Of a stretch of DNA of 64,000 nt, positions 10,371-25,729 are shown one piece after another (positions within the stretch are counted from its first letter, which is position 1; each line of letters opens with the position of its first letter). The stretch is taken from assembly GCA_036971475.1 (NCBI GenBank), contig JBAIZL010000005.1, forward strand, positions 168,711,886 to 168,775,885, in the 5' to 3' direction. The notes under the pieces were generated by a model. That model saw only the letters and a list, made by a program, of their open reading frames with translations. It made no database searches and was not told the origin of the DNA. The position numbers and the translations under genes were made by a program. The DNA is from Prosapia bicincta (Eukaryota > Arthropoda > Insecta > Hemiptera > Cercopidae).

Positions 10371-10545
10371 CTACGAACACCTTGAGATCAGTTACGGTCT
10401 GAGTTGACAATGGGAAACTTCTCCCGAAACGGCCGCCCTCAACAAATATGAGTAAGTGCTATAGGCAAGTTTGTAAATATTTACAAGTGTTTTAGTGATA
10501 CCTAGTAGCTCACGTGAAGATGGAATCGATAAATATGAATTAAAT
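10370..10545 (+). repeat. Penelope-like terminal repeat plus start of next unit
   Basis: Carries TCAGTTACGGTCTGAGTTGA and CTCCCGAAACGGCCGCCCTC, then the CTATAGGCAAG block. It ends with AGCTCACGTGAAGATGGAAT, the start of a PLE unit matching 8941-8964 on the other strand. The unit breaks off within about 25 bp. Confidence 0.75.
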
Positions 10546-10970
10546 TTGCTCTAAAACCAATAAAATTGCTTTTTATTTGCAATCTTTTTTTTACTTAAAA
10601 GATAAAGTTTTTAGCATTAAAAAATTACTCATTAAGAATATAATTTCTGCTATATATATCTTGTCTGTTGGAAAATTAGGCTAGACTATAAACAACCTTA
10701 GTTTCTGTTTTATATAACCTTTGTTTTATATAACATTAAACAGTCTGGAATGTATAATATAGTTTAAACTATCTATATCTAAAACTTGAAAAGTCACTAA
10801 CACAAAATTAAATTTCATTTGGTTCCAATAAACCTAGTATTGCTAAGCAATTTTTTTCCCCTGGAAGAAGTACATTTTAATTTTATAAGGGGACACTATT
10901 GAGGGTTGTCACTTGAAAAGTGATTTCAAGGTGATACAATGGAAAAAAATAGTAGTGACTGTTGAACTCA
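10546..10970. other. AT-rich spacer
   Basis: No coding or repeat signal that I can support. Confidence 0.5.
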
Positions 10971-10997
10971 AGAGAGAGGAAGAAAGTGAGAGAGAAA

Positions 10998-10998
10998 G

Positions 10999-11074
<76 letters not shown>
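10998..11074. repeat. (TA)n-(GA)n microsatellite
   Basis: A short ATAT run is followed by about 30 uninterrupted GA units. Apparent open frames rich in RE or SL are produced by the repeat. Confidence 0.97.
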
Positions 11075-11078
<4 letters not shown>

Positions 11079-11892
11079 TTCTCAAATGTCTCGAACACAA
11101 TAGCAATGAAAGAAACAAAACGACAGCCATTATTGTTGAAATATGGTAGGTTACATAATAGAAAAGAGGAATATTAGAGTTAACTTTTTTATGAGAAATC
11201 GGAGAAATACGCCAGCATGGCATTTCACGATTAAATGTCCTAATAATAGGTTTAGCATTGTCAAGCTATTGATTCGAAAGTAGAGGAGAGAAGTAGTGAA
11301 ACAGTTAAGTGACTCTCTTTAGAGGAATGGTAATTTTATGCATTGGATAGAATATATGAGGTGGATAAGCAAAACAAAGTAAACTGCCTAGAATGTTAAT
11401 TATTTCTTTCACAAATTGAAAACACGTTTTTGATTAGGTTACCATGGACTAATAATAATAAAGTTTGCGTACATGGACTGATCACTATGCAATATAGTAG
11501 GTTCAAAGTTATCAATAATGTAAATAACATCATTGTATAGAAATAATTAGATAATATTTAAAAATGTTTTTTAAAGTTACAATTATTAATCTTTTATGTG
11601 TTTTGTATTATTACACATTTCTACCAATCCATTAATTTATGAATAAATTATTATTGTTGGTTTTTATTTCTAAATTAATCACTCTCTGTCTTTATCTGTA
11701 TATCTATTACATCTCTCCTTCATATATCTACTTATTACCGATTATTTCTCCCTTTAGTATCACCCACATACACATGGATGTTCTCTGTAATTCACACACA
11801 GACTTACGCACCCACAAACATATACACATAGGCAGATGTACACACAAAAACAATTAGAAAGACCCGCAAACATGCACACACCGAGGTACGAA

Positions 11893-14867
<2,975 letters not shown>

Positions 14868-15405
14868 CCTTGTGTTGTTTCAATATCTTCATGCGTAGCC
14901 ATCGATTTCTTCTTGTCTGTTCTTCAATACCGCCTTTTGTAGTTTTTAATATATTTTTGGGCAACCTTGAAATCTATTTTTTGTGGCCTTCAATATCGTA
15001 TTGTGTAGTCATCAATAGCGTCTTGTGTAGTATTCAATCTCTTTTGTGTAGCTTTTAATATTTTCTTGGGTATCATTTAATTTTTTCTTATATTCTTCTA
15101 ATACATGTTGAACAGAATTAGAGATTTGTTTATGTAGCCTTCAATATTTTCTTGCGTAGTCCTCAATATTTTCTTGTGCAACAATCATTATAATCTTGTA
15201 TATCCTTCAATACTTTCATGTATAACCTACAATATCTTGTATAGTCTTCAATATTTTCCTGTGTATCATTCAATATCTTCTTGTGTATCCTTCACTTTCT
15301 TAATGATATCTTTCAATTACCTCTTATGTTGTGTTCAATATCTTCAAGTGTAATATTCAATATATTCTTGTGCAGTTCTTGTGTAGCCTCTAATAGCGTC
15401 TAAGT
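14868..15405. repeat. Degenerate tandem repeat, ~25-bp unit
   Basis: Many diverged copies of a unit near TTCAATATCTTCTTGTGTAG. Spacing is irregular (about 23-27 bp) and copies differ at several sites each, so this is an old array. Confidence 0.85.
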
Positions 15406-15430
15406 TAATGTGATACACTACAGATACAAA

Positions 15431-15475
15431 ATCAACTCCTTACGTATGTTTCACTAACATCTTCAGAGGTGACTC
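15431..15475 (-). ncRNA. Hammerhead-like remnant at a Penelope-type end
   Basis: Minus strand order: CACCT, CTGAAGA, TGTTAGT, GAAAC, ATAC, GTA, AGGAG. CUGANGA and GAAAC are intact, AC/GT forms a minimal stem III, GUA is an allowed cleavage triplet, and CACCT pairs with AGGAG except for one position. Stem II (7 nt) cannot form a proper helix, so this is probably a decayed copy. Confidence 0.35.
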
Positions 15476-15479
15476 ATCA

Positions 15480-16345
15480 CTAGTAACTAAACCTAGATGT
15501 TTTAAAACCTTATAATTTTTGGCATAGATATTTTACAGTAAAGTTAAAAATATTTACAACCATAAATATAATTAAGAAGATATTTACAAAATTTTGTAAT
15601 ATTGCGAGGGTTATAGATATAAGGGAAGTTAGAGGTAAATTGAACACTATTTATTTGAAATCCAGTAATTTAATCAGAGGGATAACATATTATTTGGTGA
15701 ATGTCATTTCTCATTGAATATCATTTGAAATATTTTAAAAATATTCCGCACAAGTAGAGCACTCTCAATTACGTTACACAAATATGCTTGAATATGACGC
15801 ATGTACTGTTGCCTATTAAGAGAATTTTTATTTATTAGGTTTGCGGAATTGCTAACAACTCTTCAAACATAATTGTATTGTCCTGTTTGAATCAAAGTTA
15901 TAGTTAGGAATATATGCGAGAGTAGTTTCGTAGAGGACTTCAAAGTGGAATTATTGGACATAATTTCTTGCTTGCAAATTGACATTTTCATACAGTATAA
16001 ATATGAAGCTAAACAAAAATTGGTATCAATTTTGCGAAGGCGAACCAAAGTATCGCAAAAAAACGTAAAACGAATATATGAAAAATATCAATTGGAGAAG
16101 GAGAACTAAAATATCAGAACCGAAACCTATAACGAATGTATGAAAAATAATAATTGAAGAAGAAAACCTGACACATTACAACCAAAACTTATAACTATTA
16201 TATAAATAAAAAGTATCAATTGATGAAGGAGAACTAAAGTATTACAATCAAAACGTATAACGAACATAAAAAATATTAATTTCTAACCAAAACGTTTAAA
16301 GAATATAAGAAAATATCAAATAGGATTTGATTTTTAAAATCGTTC
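15480..16345. other. Non-coding spacer
   Basis: AT-rich. At about 16050-16310 several loosely repeated segments (AACGTATAACGAA..., AAATATCAATT...) suggest an old ~60-bp tandem repeat, too diverged to define. Confidence 0.45.
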
Positions 16346-17471
16346 AGGTGACCAGCTATTGGCAAAATGAGTAGTTACTGATGAATAGACCAGTTAATAG
16401 GAATATGATCCAGCTAATGTCGAAATGACCAAAAATTATAGAAAAATGACTAGTTATTGGTGAAATGAGGAGTTTTACTGGCGAATTGTCCAGTTATTAA
16501 CGAATTGATTAAACATAGGGAAAATGATCAATTATTCTCTAATAAAAATTATCTTTAATCACAAAAACATTTAATATTCAGTGCGATATTTAAAATTTAG
16601 TCTCAGAAGGTAAGTGGCTTGTTAACCTTCAAGGTTTTACAGCGTCTATTTGTGTGCCATTGGCTGCTGGTTCTAGGCGGCTAGGGTTTATAGACTAGTA
16701 ACAAGAAAGGGAGGACGTTGTCTATCCGGGGGGATTATTGTTTGTTTGGAACGTGTAGAAGGCGGTGTTCAGCTGGGCAAATATTTTAATTTAAACTCTG
16801 TCTTACAAACCTTTTTTTTGTGTTTCTTAACTGCACAAATCCTTAAATACAGGAAATATTTAAAAGCCTAGTACTTGATGAAGTTTAAGCGTGCCAGTTA
16901 AATGAAACCCAATCCAAAGAAATAGATTTTTGGCCAAACAGTAGCTAAAGTTTAATACCTGGAGAGAATATGAAATAGACAAATAGTTCGGCCAGTGAAG
17001 GGGGAAAATTTATAGTAGAACAGGTGCAAGAAAAACGGTTAGTCTGGTACGACAATGTACAGAGGACGTCGATTGTTCTCTGAACAGACCAAATTTCAGA
17101 CGAATAAATGATTGGACAGTTAAACCCATATATATATATATTAGAATTTAAACAAAATGTCTTCTCCAGTCAAATTTGTTCAATGGAAAAAAAGAATAAT
17201 CATGATGTTGCTACTGCAATAGCATCAGTTTTTTTCTTGAATTTAGTAGTCCATATTTATATATATATTATAAATGTAAATCGTCAGTCATTATACACAA
17301 ACCTATCTAGAGTTTTACAAATTTATAAAATAAATTATTATTTTCATAGTTTGAAGAATATTGTAAATTTCAAGGCTAATTATATTGATATTACAGAATC
17401 CTTTCCGGCAAATATTTTACTAATATACAAAATTTTAAATAAAGTCTAATAGTTAATAACTATACATTCCG
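16346..17471 (+). repeat. Dispersed repeat, copy B
   Basis: Shorter relative of copy A (361-2826): about 185 bp of the GACCAGTTATTGGCGAAAT-type minisatellite, then the shared unique blocks (GGTTTTACAGCGTCTATTTG at about 16633, TTTATAGACTAGTAACAAG at about 16690). A distal block ends in AACTATACATTCC. The middle ~870 bp of copy A is absent. The 113-codon frame at 17108-17449 lies inside this repeat, has low complexity, and is not conserved in copy A. Confidence 0.8.
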
Positions 17472-17539
17472 ATTTTTAGAGCTTCCATTAAATTCGAGCC
17501 CATCTCTATTTGAGGCTATTTTATCCATTTAAAAGGAAG

Positions 17540-17852
17540 AGATGAGTCGGTCTTCCATGAAATATTTATATCAATAGGTTATGCAAAGGAAATAAGCCAG
17601 GTTTCCAAGAAATATTTGTATCAATACGGTATACAAAAGAAATAAGCCGGGCTTCCAAGAAATATCTATATCAATACGGTATGCATAGGAAATAAGCCAG
17701 GCTTCCAAGAAATATCTATATCAATATGGTATGCAAAGGAAATAAATCGGGCTTCCAAGAAATCTCTATATCAATACGTTATGCAAAGGAAATAAATCGG
17801 GCTTCCAAGAAATCTCTATATCAGTACGTTATGCAAAGGAAATAAGCCGGGC
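17540..17852. repeat. 50-bp minisatellite, ~6 copies
   Basis: The word AATAAGCCGG or a close variant recurs at 17591, 17641, 17691, 17741, 17791 and 17841, exactly every 50 bp. Each unit includes CTTCCAAGAAAT and TATCAATACG. Copies differ at only a few sites and the fixed spacing shows no indels, so it is young compared with the other minisatellites here. Confidence 0.95.
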
Positions 17853-18689
17853 TGTTAATTAATGTTCATATAAACTTCTATAAACTTATTTTGTGGATTA
17901 CTAATTATAATATTAGGGACTCTTTAAAACTCATATTTTTTCTAATGCGCTGGCAGGTATATCCGAGTTTTCGGTAATCCGACCTAAGACTCAAATTATA
18001 GAGACTCTATTATTATTCACACATCACCTGGTTTTTTTCAACCATCAACAATGTATTCTCTAAATAGACTCTAGAGCAAAACAAAATTCAAGCTGGTTTC
18101 ATAATATTAACTATGATACACTGCTTCTCGTCTCCTTTTTATAAAGTCTTGCTATGTTTTATAGTTTTGCTACTTTGGAAACGGCAAAAGATAAATTTCA
18201 TTACATCTGATACATGTGCATGTATGTTGATTAATTATATTTGTTAAAACATGTAGTGTTTGTGTTTCTCAAATTGTATAAATGGATTATTTTTTATGTG
18301 AATCTATTTATTTTATTAAACCGAACTAGTGAGTATTTACTGCCAACATCGACTCATATTTCATCTCTTAAAGGATTTAATAATTAGCTATTTGTACAAT
18401 AAAACGTTGTTAAAATCAAAGAGGAAAAAGAATAGATCGCTTGAAGTGGATAAGGGAGGTGGTAGAAACAGTAAGGTTAAGGAGAGGTGTCTAACCGCAG
18501 TCCGTTAAAATTATAATAGCGTGCAGATCTTTCAGTAACAGAAAGGCATATAAATCCTGATTTCTAAAGTTTTTTTGTTGTTGTAAAATAGCCTTTTTAC
18601 TATATTTCTTAAATTGAGAAAATTTTCCAAATTTAAACTGCGTGTAACTATAGACACTAGTTAACGTTCATCAGAAGCAGCTTTTTGGC

Positions 18690-19420
18690 TATTCTTCTAA
18701 AAACGAAAGAGGCGGTTAGTCTCGCCAGATACATTGTTACTTCATTAGCTTTTTATAACAACGAAGTATCCTAAGTAACGTGAAAGTTGTTAGGGAAAGA
18801 AAGTACGACGTTCTTCTCCCAACAAGTTGAAAGCATTTCTTCAACCCAACGTCACTAGATGAAAAGAGGGCTTGAACAATTGTTTTTCTGGTCCGAGATT
18901 CTCATTCCTTCCTCGTAATATGTTCTTTCTCGAAAACAAAATTACCTGTTTTTTGAAACTCAAATATTTGTGATTTTAATAGTCCCACCAAGATCTTTCC
19001 TACAACCTTAACATATATAATGAGCATTAATGAGAACGCCAATCGCATGCATTCCCGGTTAACACCAGCCTCGTTTCCTTCCATCTCTCACTAAAGACAT
19101 CACACTCCAAACAAAAATTATTCTTAAGAAGAATACATTCCTGGTACATTTGGCAAAAGATTTTAAAACTTCCATTGGTATGTCATTAGGGCTCAGGCCT
19201 TTCTATTCGCACAGAGCTATCGGATTTCATATGTAATCTTTTAACGCTTTTTTAAGGACAACTTTAAAACAATTCCATTGGTTTTGCTTGTATTTGCGTA
19301 ACTTTTTCTACTACAGCGGTTAATACATCTTCATTTCTTTGTTCAGATTTGCTTAACCGTTTCGCAAACTTTGACCGGGAGGTCTCTTCGCCCACTTCTA
19401 TGGGCAATGTGTCATATACA
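18690..19420 (-). pseudogene. Decayed non-LTR retrotransposon reverse transcriptase
   Basis: On the minus strand, broken frames give PNDIPMEVLKSFAK, then VFSERWKEARLVL, then VGKILVGLLKSQIFEFQKTG, then LVTLG*RNAFN. These match the order of conserved blocks in R1/Jockey-type RT: the GPDxIPxEVLK block, FPxxWKxARVVL, the VGKLFExL block and motif A. Motif A, normally LVTLDVRNAFN, has lost its catalytic Asp (Gly instead) and is followed by a stop. Several frameshifts separate the blocks. It is a dead fragment. Confidence 0.7.
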
Positions 19421-22400
19421 TTGTATCTTCATATACAATTGTGATTACAGTGTATCTTCTATACCCCAACGGATCCCTCCTAACCACTAGCATTCTGTAT
19501 CTTTACATGGAAACCTCTTCTTAGGCACAGACTGCTCGAGTGGTTTATGTATTAGTTTCATAATAATATTGACATTTTTCAGTATCGTTGCTACCTGTCG
19601 CTTCATCATATAGTTATATGATGTGGCTTATATAGTTTTCATACACACTCCTCCCTCACACATCAAATCTTCTGACTTTAAGTATCTAATTCCGCGAAAG
19701 TATGCTACATATATGCATTGGTTTTATTCCTTTGGCACAGAGATGCATAACTTGAAGATAATATATCGAACTCACTTAAAGTGAAATATTCTAGTACATC
19801 CTAATTTCGAATTATGGGGAGTAGTTTTTCTGAGGCCATGTCATATGAAGAAATTCTTTCAATAACCAGAATTTTGGGGTGTAGATATTTGAGCCCTGTT
19901 TAAAACAACCAACTGCAAACTAGGCAATATCTACAACTCTCGCTTCGCTCTGTTTCGACTGTACTTCGGCTGTAGGTAGTTAACAATTCAGTAATAAACT
20001 AGGAATTAGTTTATAGATTAGTTATAGAAATCAGACAAAATAAAGATAAATCCCCTATGAAAATAAATATTGAATAAATTATTGGCCCTCCAGAAACTAA
20101 ATGTACCCCCTACATCGAGCGACCTCATCGCTATCTCGTGAAATCTTTAGTTGTTCAGAGTTGTGGTTCGGAGTTTTGTTTCGTGTTGTCGTGTATGGTA
20201 TGGTTCCATATAGCAGTTTCTCAAGTAAACATTCAGATAATTATTACAGAGTATATTATACTCATAATTCAGGCTAAAACGTTGAGGACCCCAAATTAGC
20301 AAGGGATGAAAAATGGCTATTTTTCTTCAAACGCAATGAGACAGTTGGATGTTCCATATTAGTTTTGTTTGATGAAATGAAATCAATGATTTTAATTACA
20401 TCGTTACAACTATTACATCACAAATGTTGATAGTTGTATAATTACCGAAAGAACTTGACCAAAAACAAAAATTCAGATACTTTTAAAATATATTGCAAAG
20501 AAAAATAAACTCAGTCTGTGAGCGAAACCAACTGAATTGTCAAATGTCCCTAAATCCTTGTTCACCCCAAAAGTCGTCTAAGCTAAACACATACAATATT
20601 TAAAAATGCAATATTTAAAACACGTTGTAACTCGTGATACAAAAAACGTCTGTATTTGGACAATCATACAAATAATTGTTTAGTGTATCGCATTGATATT
20701 AACTAGTGTACTTCTTATTTGTTGTAGCCTATGACCTCCAAGCTTTCCTTCTGTTGTTGACTTTCACGTTCTGCTTTAGGCTACTATGTTCACCTCTAAG
20801 AACAGAACTTTTGTAGGTAGCTCTATATGTTGTTAAATAGCTTCTTATCCTGTACGTCTGTCTTTATACTGTGCATTAAGAAAACATTTTATTGACATCA
20901 TATTAGGCTAGCAGAATCGATGCCTTTAAATTCAAGATATCACTATGGGGAGCTTTTTTGCTTGGAAATTTATTGCATTTGGTTTTTGTGAATGTGTTAT
21001 TAATACATTACATTTGAAACAGTATCTTTCCAAACTTGCATTCAGCAATGGTTGTCAGTTTCATAATCACAGATGACGCTTTTGCAATGAGCAGCTAATG
21101 TCTTATTTTTCAATGTAAATGCCATTTGTATGCTGATGAAGGATTTTCCAGTTTTTCGTCATTTTCAACTTGAAATTGTTATTATTTTGTTATCCAAATA
21201 ATTGGCGGCAATTTTGTAGTATTTAGGAGAGGGAATTTTCAAATTCTTCATTTTTACTTGCTAATGACTGATTGCGTTTCTAAAGTAGCGAGTGGCAAAT
21301 GGTTTGTCTTAAAAGTTTTGATCTTGATTTTTCACAGATTTCAGAGTACGTAAATGCATGTACGTAGATATGATGGAAATGTCTTTGCTCCATAACTTCA
21401 GTACATAAGGTTATTGGTCTTGATTGTTGTTTCATTTATGTCATATCTCCTTCAATATTGAAGGGGTGTGACTAGAGGAATTTTTGTTTTTTTACTAAGA
21501 GCCGCTTGACCTGTTGCACAAACGACCCGGAAGGTCATTTTGCTAGCATACAGGACAATTCCACGATCGTATGCTTACTCAGGAGGCACCTGTGCTGGCC
21601 AGTGCACGAAGGCGACCATCGCTACCCCCATAGTTTTGAAAAAAAATAAAAATGTAATGAGTAAATGTAACTACTAAGAATTAAAAGATCGCAACACAAT
21701 TTAGAATAAAATTTGGAAAAATAGTTGCGATCGTTGGGAAAAAGGGGGCCGAGCTGCTGCTGTAACGGAGATAGTGTTTAGGCTGAAATAGAAACAAAGA
21801 TTTAACATTAATATTTTTACTTCACAATGAACTCGATATTGTGCAAAATTATCATAATCTGTTGAAAGATTTAACAATGAGGGTTTTCATTAACAATTAA
21901 TATAGTGCCAAAAAAAATATTACGTAAAGACACTATTATAATAAGGTACTTTGTATTGTTACTGAAAGCCCTTTGTGGTGTATTTTAGGTCATTAGGAAA
22001 AATGTAAAAAATGATTCAAAACTCCTGAAGCAGAGAATAATTTCGTGCAGAAATCTGGGCTATCATTACATACTCCAACATTTGAGAAAAGGTTTCACTT
22101 TGTGTATAACGTCTTGCGAAAAACCAGTAAGAGAGCTAAAGTCCAGATAATAAACCTAAACATTTTTTAAAATAGAAAAAATCAATGCTTGACAAAATCA
22201 ATGTAGAGTCGAAACTAACAAATACAGAAACTTTAAATTTTGAGTGTATATCAATTTGATCACGCAGAGGCGCATTACAAAGCGATATTGCAAAATTATC
22301 TTTGCATTTCATTTCGTAATTTCTGTAAAACAGCTGTAGCTATTGGATCATACGGGATATTATCTGTTTCAAGCTCTGTAATTAACTGTCGGTTCACACA

Positions 22401-23890
22401 AGCTATCAGCTGTTTCAAATTCGCTAACATATCAATAAGAATAGTGTCAACACATATTAAAATAGATTCAATGTAAACATAACCTAAAAGTTTGGGTAAT
22501 AACATGGATTATTTCATGAATGTTCACAAATAATTTTGATGTGTTGATAAAATTTCAATTAAATACAATTTAATATATGAACGTTGTATTTACAATAGTA
22601 CTTATGTATTTATATCTACCTTTTTCATTTGAAAAAATAAAGCATTATATCTCAGTTAAAAAAATTTATCACAGTGCTAATATTGACAACTACCGTACAG
22701 AAAAAATATTTATTTATAGTTAAGATACTATAGATTTAAAAACTATTTAAAAGTAAAAATAAAAGATATTTGAAAACTATAGATTCTGCAGGAATTCTAG
22801 AAATTAATTGTTAATATTGATAACTAATCATTCATAACTAATAACTGGAACCTATTTATACAGCGACTTTGTTTTTGGACGGAAATGTTGCCATACGAAT
22901 TTACAAAAATTTTATGAAAACAGAATTTTGATGAGGGGAACACTTTTCTCTCATACACGAACGTTGCCGAACCCTATTCTAACAATGATGCCTAAAACAA
23001 CGTGAGTTAATAGAGGAAACAGAAAGAGCTGAATAGATAAAACACAAGTTTGTATTTAATTCTGTTATTTTCTACACGTTCTGTGTTAATCGGTTTTCTA
23101 AAAGTTTGTGTTGTTTTGTTTTTTTTTTTTAACCGTGGTGCTTCTAGAGGGCTAAGAGATTTTACTACATCAGGGTCGTGCAATAAAAAGAAGCATAAAA
23201 TGAAACAAAATGTTCACATACAAGTATGAAACCTATTGAAAGAACAAAATAAAACATATTTTTATAATTTTGTATCATAAAGGAAATAAAAATGGATGAA
23301 GTGTGGAAGATTTTTTTTTAACAATGCCGTCAGCAGAATCCAAATAGAATTAATTCGATAAAACTAAATATTAGAAGTGTAGCAATAGTAAGGTCATAAA
23401 TAAAATAAAAAGGAATGTCTGATGCCATAAACATGTTGCAGGATTTACAAGAACAGACAAGTGTGATGAAATAATCTCTTGGAGACCAGCAAACAAACAT
23501 TTTTTTAGCAAATTAGTTCTTAGCCCAACCTTGTACAATGATTGCACAACAAACATTTATCAAACGGTAAATGACCACGCAACACCTCTGATTAGAAAAA
23601 CGTTAGCACTATATGCCCTTTAGTAGCTGTAATTTGAACCTTAGGCTTATCTTTTTAATATTATGGCTTTTTATCGCATAATACCTTTACAAGCATTGCT
23701 GTCCCTAGCGAAATAAGAGCTGCTACGACAATATTGTACAGGGTTACCCTTCCCGCTTATTATCATTAATTTTTGTATACATTCCTGCAAAGTTTATAAC
23801 ATTTGAAAGGGCAGGATATAAATATTGTAAATACAGTTAACAACATTATAATTCGTTTTTTTAAACTATTTTTTTGTAAATATTTACAAA
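19421..23890. other. Long stretch without a supported gene
   Basis: Mixed AT-rich DNA with a few more balanced islands (about 20090-20240, 21500-21640, 21720-21790) that may be old transposon pieces; none could be assigned. Short frames here have no recognisable domain. At 22240-22505 frames overlap on both strands with no codon-level sign of selection that I can see. Confidence 0.5.
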
Positions 23891-23897
23891 CACTCAC

Positions 23898-24088
23898 CAC
23901 TAAACGCCGTCCAGCCAGTACCTCAGGACAGGCGAAGGTTGTGCGCGAGCCGTAAAGTAAAACTCAAAAACGAAGTCCTCGTGGCAGTCGTCGAAGGACT
24001 GGAAAGGTGTTCGGTCATCGCCCAAAGTAGTGCTTTATACTTGGTGGACGTAGAATACTGGTGCAAATTGAAACGCAGAAGCCTCTTC
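23898..24088 (-). other. Exon-like GC-rich block with good splice borders
   Basis: This 191-bp segment is clearly richer in GC than its surroundings. On the minus strand it is preceded by a good acceptor (TTCATTTTTCAG) and followed by a strong donor (GTG|GTGAGTG). One frame reads EEASAFQFAPVFYVHQV, a TAA stop, then a 44-residue run of protein-like composition (for example DDCHEDFVFEFYFTARA) ending in TAG just before the donor. It could be a terminal or non-coding exon of the minus-strand gene upstream (last exon seen ends in phase 0), or a transposon remnant. No family was recognised. Confidence 0.3.
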
Positions 24089-24419
24089 CTGAAAAATGAA
24101 ACTCATAAAATTGGTTCCATCGTTTTCAGAAAATACAATAATTTCTGAATCTTTTTGAAAATTAAAAAAAAACTGTTTAAAATTTATATTCTAATGCAAT
24201 ACACCTTTGTTTCTACACTGTTCAATTGTTGGAAGTTTGAGGTATGCATAGATACAATGATAAACTTATAACTAGTTGGGAAATAAATTAATCATATAAA
24301 AAGAAATTTTAATAAAAAAGTACCGTCTTTCTTATTATTCGTTTCATTTTGCAATTTCACTGAGCTATGGGGCATGAGTTCACTAAAAACTAAATCAGTC
24401 TGAAGTATCGATTGATCCT

Positions 24420-24950
24420 TTTCGCGGGTTGAAGGTAGGTCGCCCCGCCACCTGTCGGAGCACACTACATTAACCATTGTTTTGTAGAAAAGTGAAAAAG
24501 GGAGAAAATGACATAAAAAAAGAAAGGTGACAAAGATTACCTGTCTCACGACCTAACCTCCTTGTAAAAACACACAAAGACAATCAGGAGAACCTCCAGC
24601 CCAGCGTGTTACGACCATTGGCCCTACTAATCCAACCTTAACCCCGTGACTCCCGCCCGGGTGACTCGCGTCAGAGCGGAGTCCGAAAGCTTGGTGCCAC
24701 TACCCATGGTGGTATTTCTAACAAGACCCGGTGATCGGTTCAGTCCAGGCCCACATCTGGGACGAGACGACCTCCAACCAGACTTTCAGACATACTTCGA
24801 CCGCTTTTCCAGAATTTTTCGGAAACAGTAGAACCTTCCGAACAGCCAAGTTTCCGTACCTTAATATCCCGTCTGATTAGTTCGGTTCAGGTAGTGCAAT
24901 CGGACTTCCATCCACTCTCGGTTGGCCTTACCTAAAGGCCAGACCCACAG
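24420..24950. other. GC-rich block of unknown origin
   Basis: Unlike its neighbourhood, this segment is GC-rich (for example CGTGACTCCCGCCCGGGTGA). A 61-codon plus-strand frame lies inside (24646-24831), without a recognisable domain. It ends exactly where the fold-back element at 24952 begins. Probably part of a transposable element or an old exon; I cannot tell which. Confidence 0.4.
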
Positions 24951-24951
24951 A

Positions 24952-25729
24952 CTACTATGGGTCAAAACGTGTTGATACTCGAGTTTAAGCTTTTGCTACA
25001 AGGCAACCGATATACTTATAACAAAACAAGATGCACCAAAATTTCATAAATTTAATTTTGCGTCTATTAATGTAAACTTAGTTTTATTGTGGTTTTAACT
25101 TTGTCTTTCAGCGGGTTAAATGAAAAAAGTACCAATTTTTTGGCGTTTTTCAGACAAGGCCAGATTTTGAAATTTCCCTGCACAAGACAGTCGAGTGGTA
25201 GCAATTTCACGCGCTAATGCATCCCGGTACCGATTCGATCAGACATTAATATAATTTTTTAAAGACTCAGTAACAAATTTATTGCTTTAAATTGTCAATT
25301 CATAGCTTAAGAGCTGCAATTCAAGCTTTCATTGCTATTTTTATCTTAATTCAATCCCAAAATAAAACACTTTGACAAAAATCACAACAACAACTTTTTT
25401 TGTAATTAAGTAAAAATTCTGAAATTCATAAATATGGTATACAAATATATGTGCTACAACCTATTAACTTTTTAACACGATTGGTTTAATAGTGTTTATA
25501 TTATAAATTTTCAAAATCTGGCATTGTCTGAAAAACGCCAAAAAAACTCGTACTTCTTTCATTCAATCCGTTGAAAGACAAAGTTAAAACAGCAAAAAAA
25601 AACTAAGTTTACATTAATAGACGCAAAATTTAATTCTTGAAATTTTGGTGCATCTTGTTTTGTTGTAAGTATATCGGTTGCCTTGTAGCAAAAGCTTTCG
25701 AGTATCAACACTTTTTGACCCGATAGTAG
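24952..25729. mobile_element. Fold-back element with ~220-bp terminal inverted repeats
   Basis: The ends CTACTAT-GGGTCAAAA (left) and TTTTGACCC-GATAGTAG (right) start arms of about 220 bp. Arms share GCTTTTGCTACAAGGCAACC, AACAAAACAAGATGCACC, ACTTTGTCTTTCA and GCGTTTTTCAGACAA in inverted order, with roughly 90% identity by eye. The spacer of about 330 bp is AT-rich and non-coding. This is a non-autonomous DNA transposon. A target-site duplication was not clear. Confidence 0.85.

Noticed and set aside
17108..17449. 113-codon frame
   Set aside because: Lies in dispersed repeat copy B and is not open in copy A.
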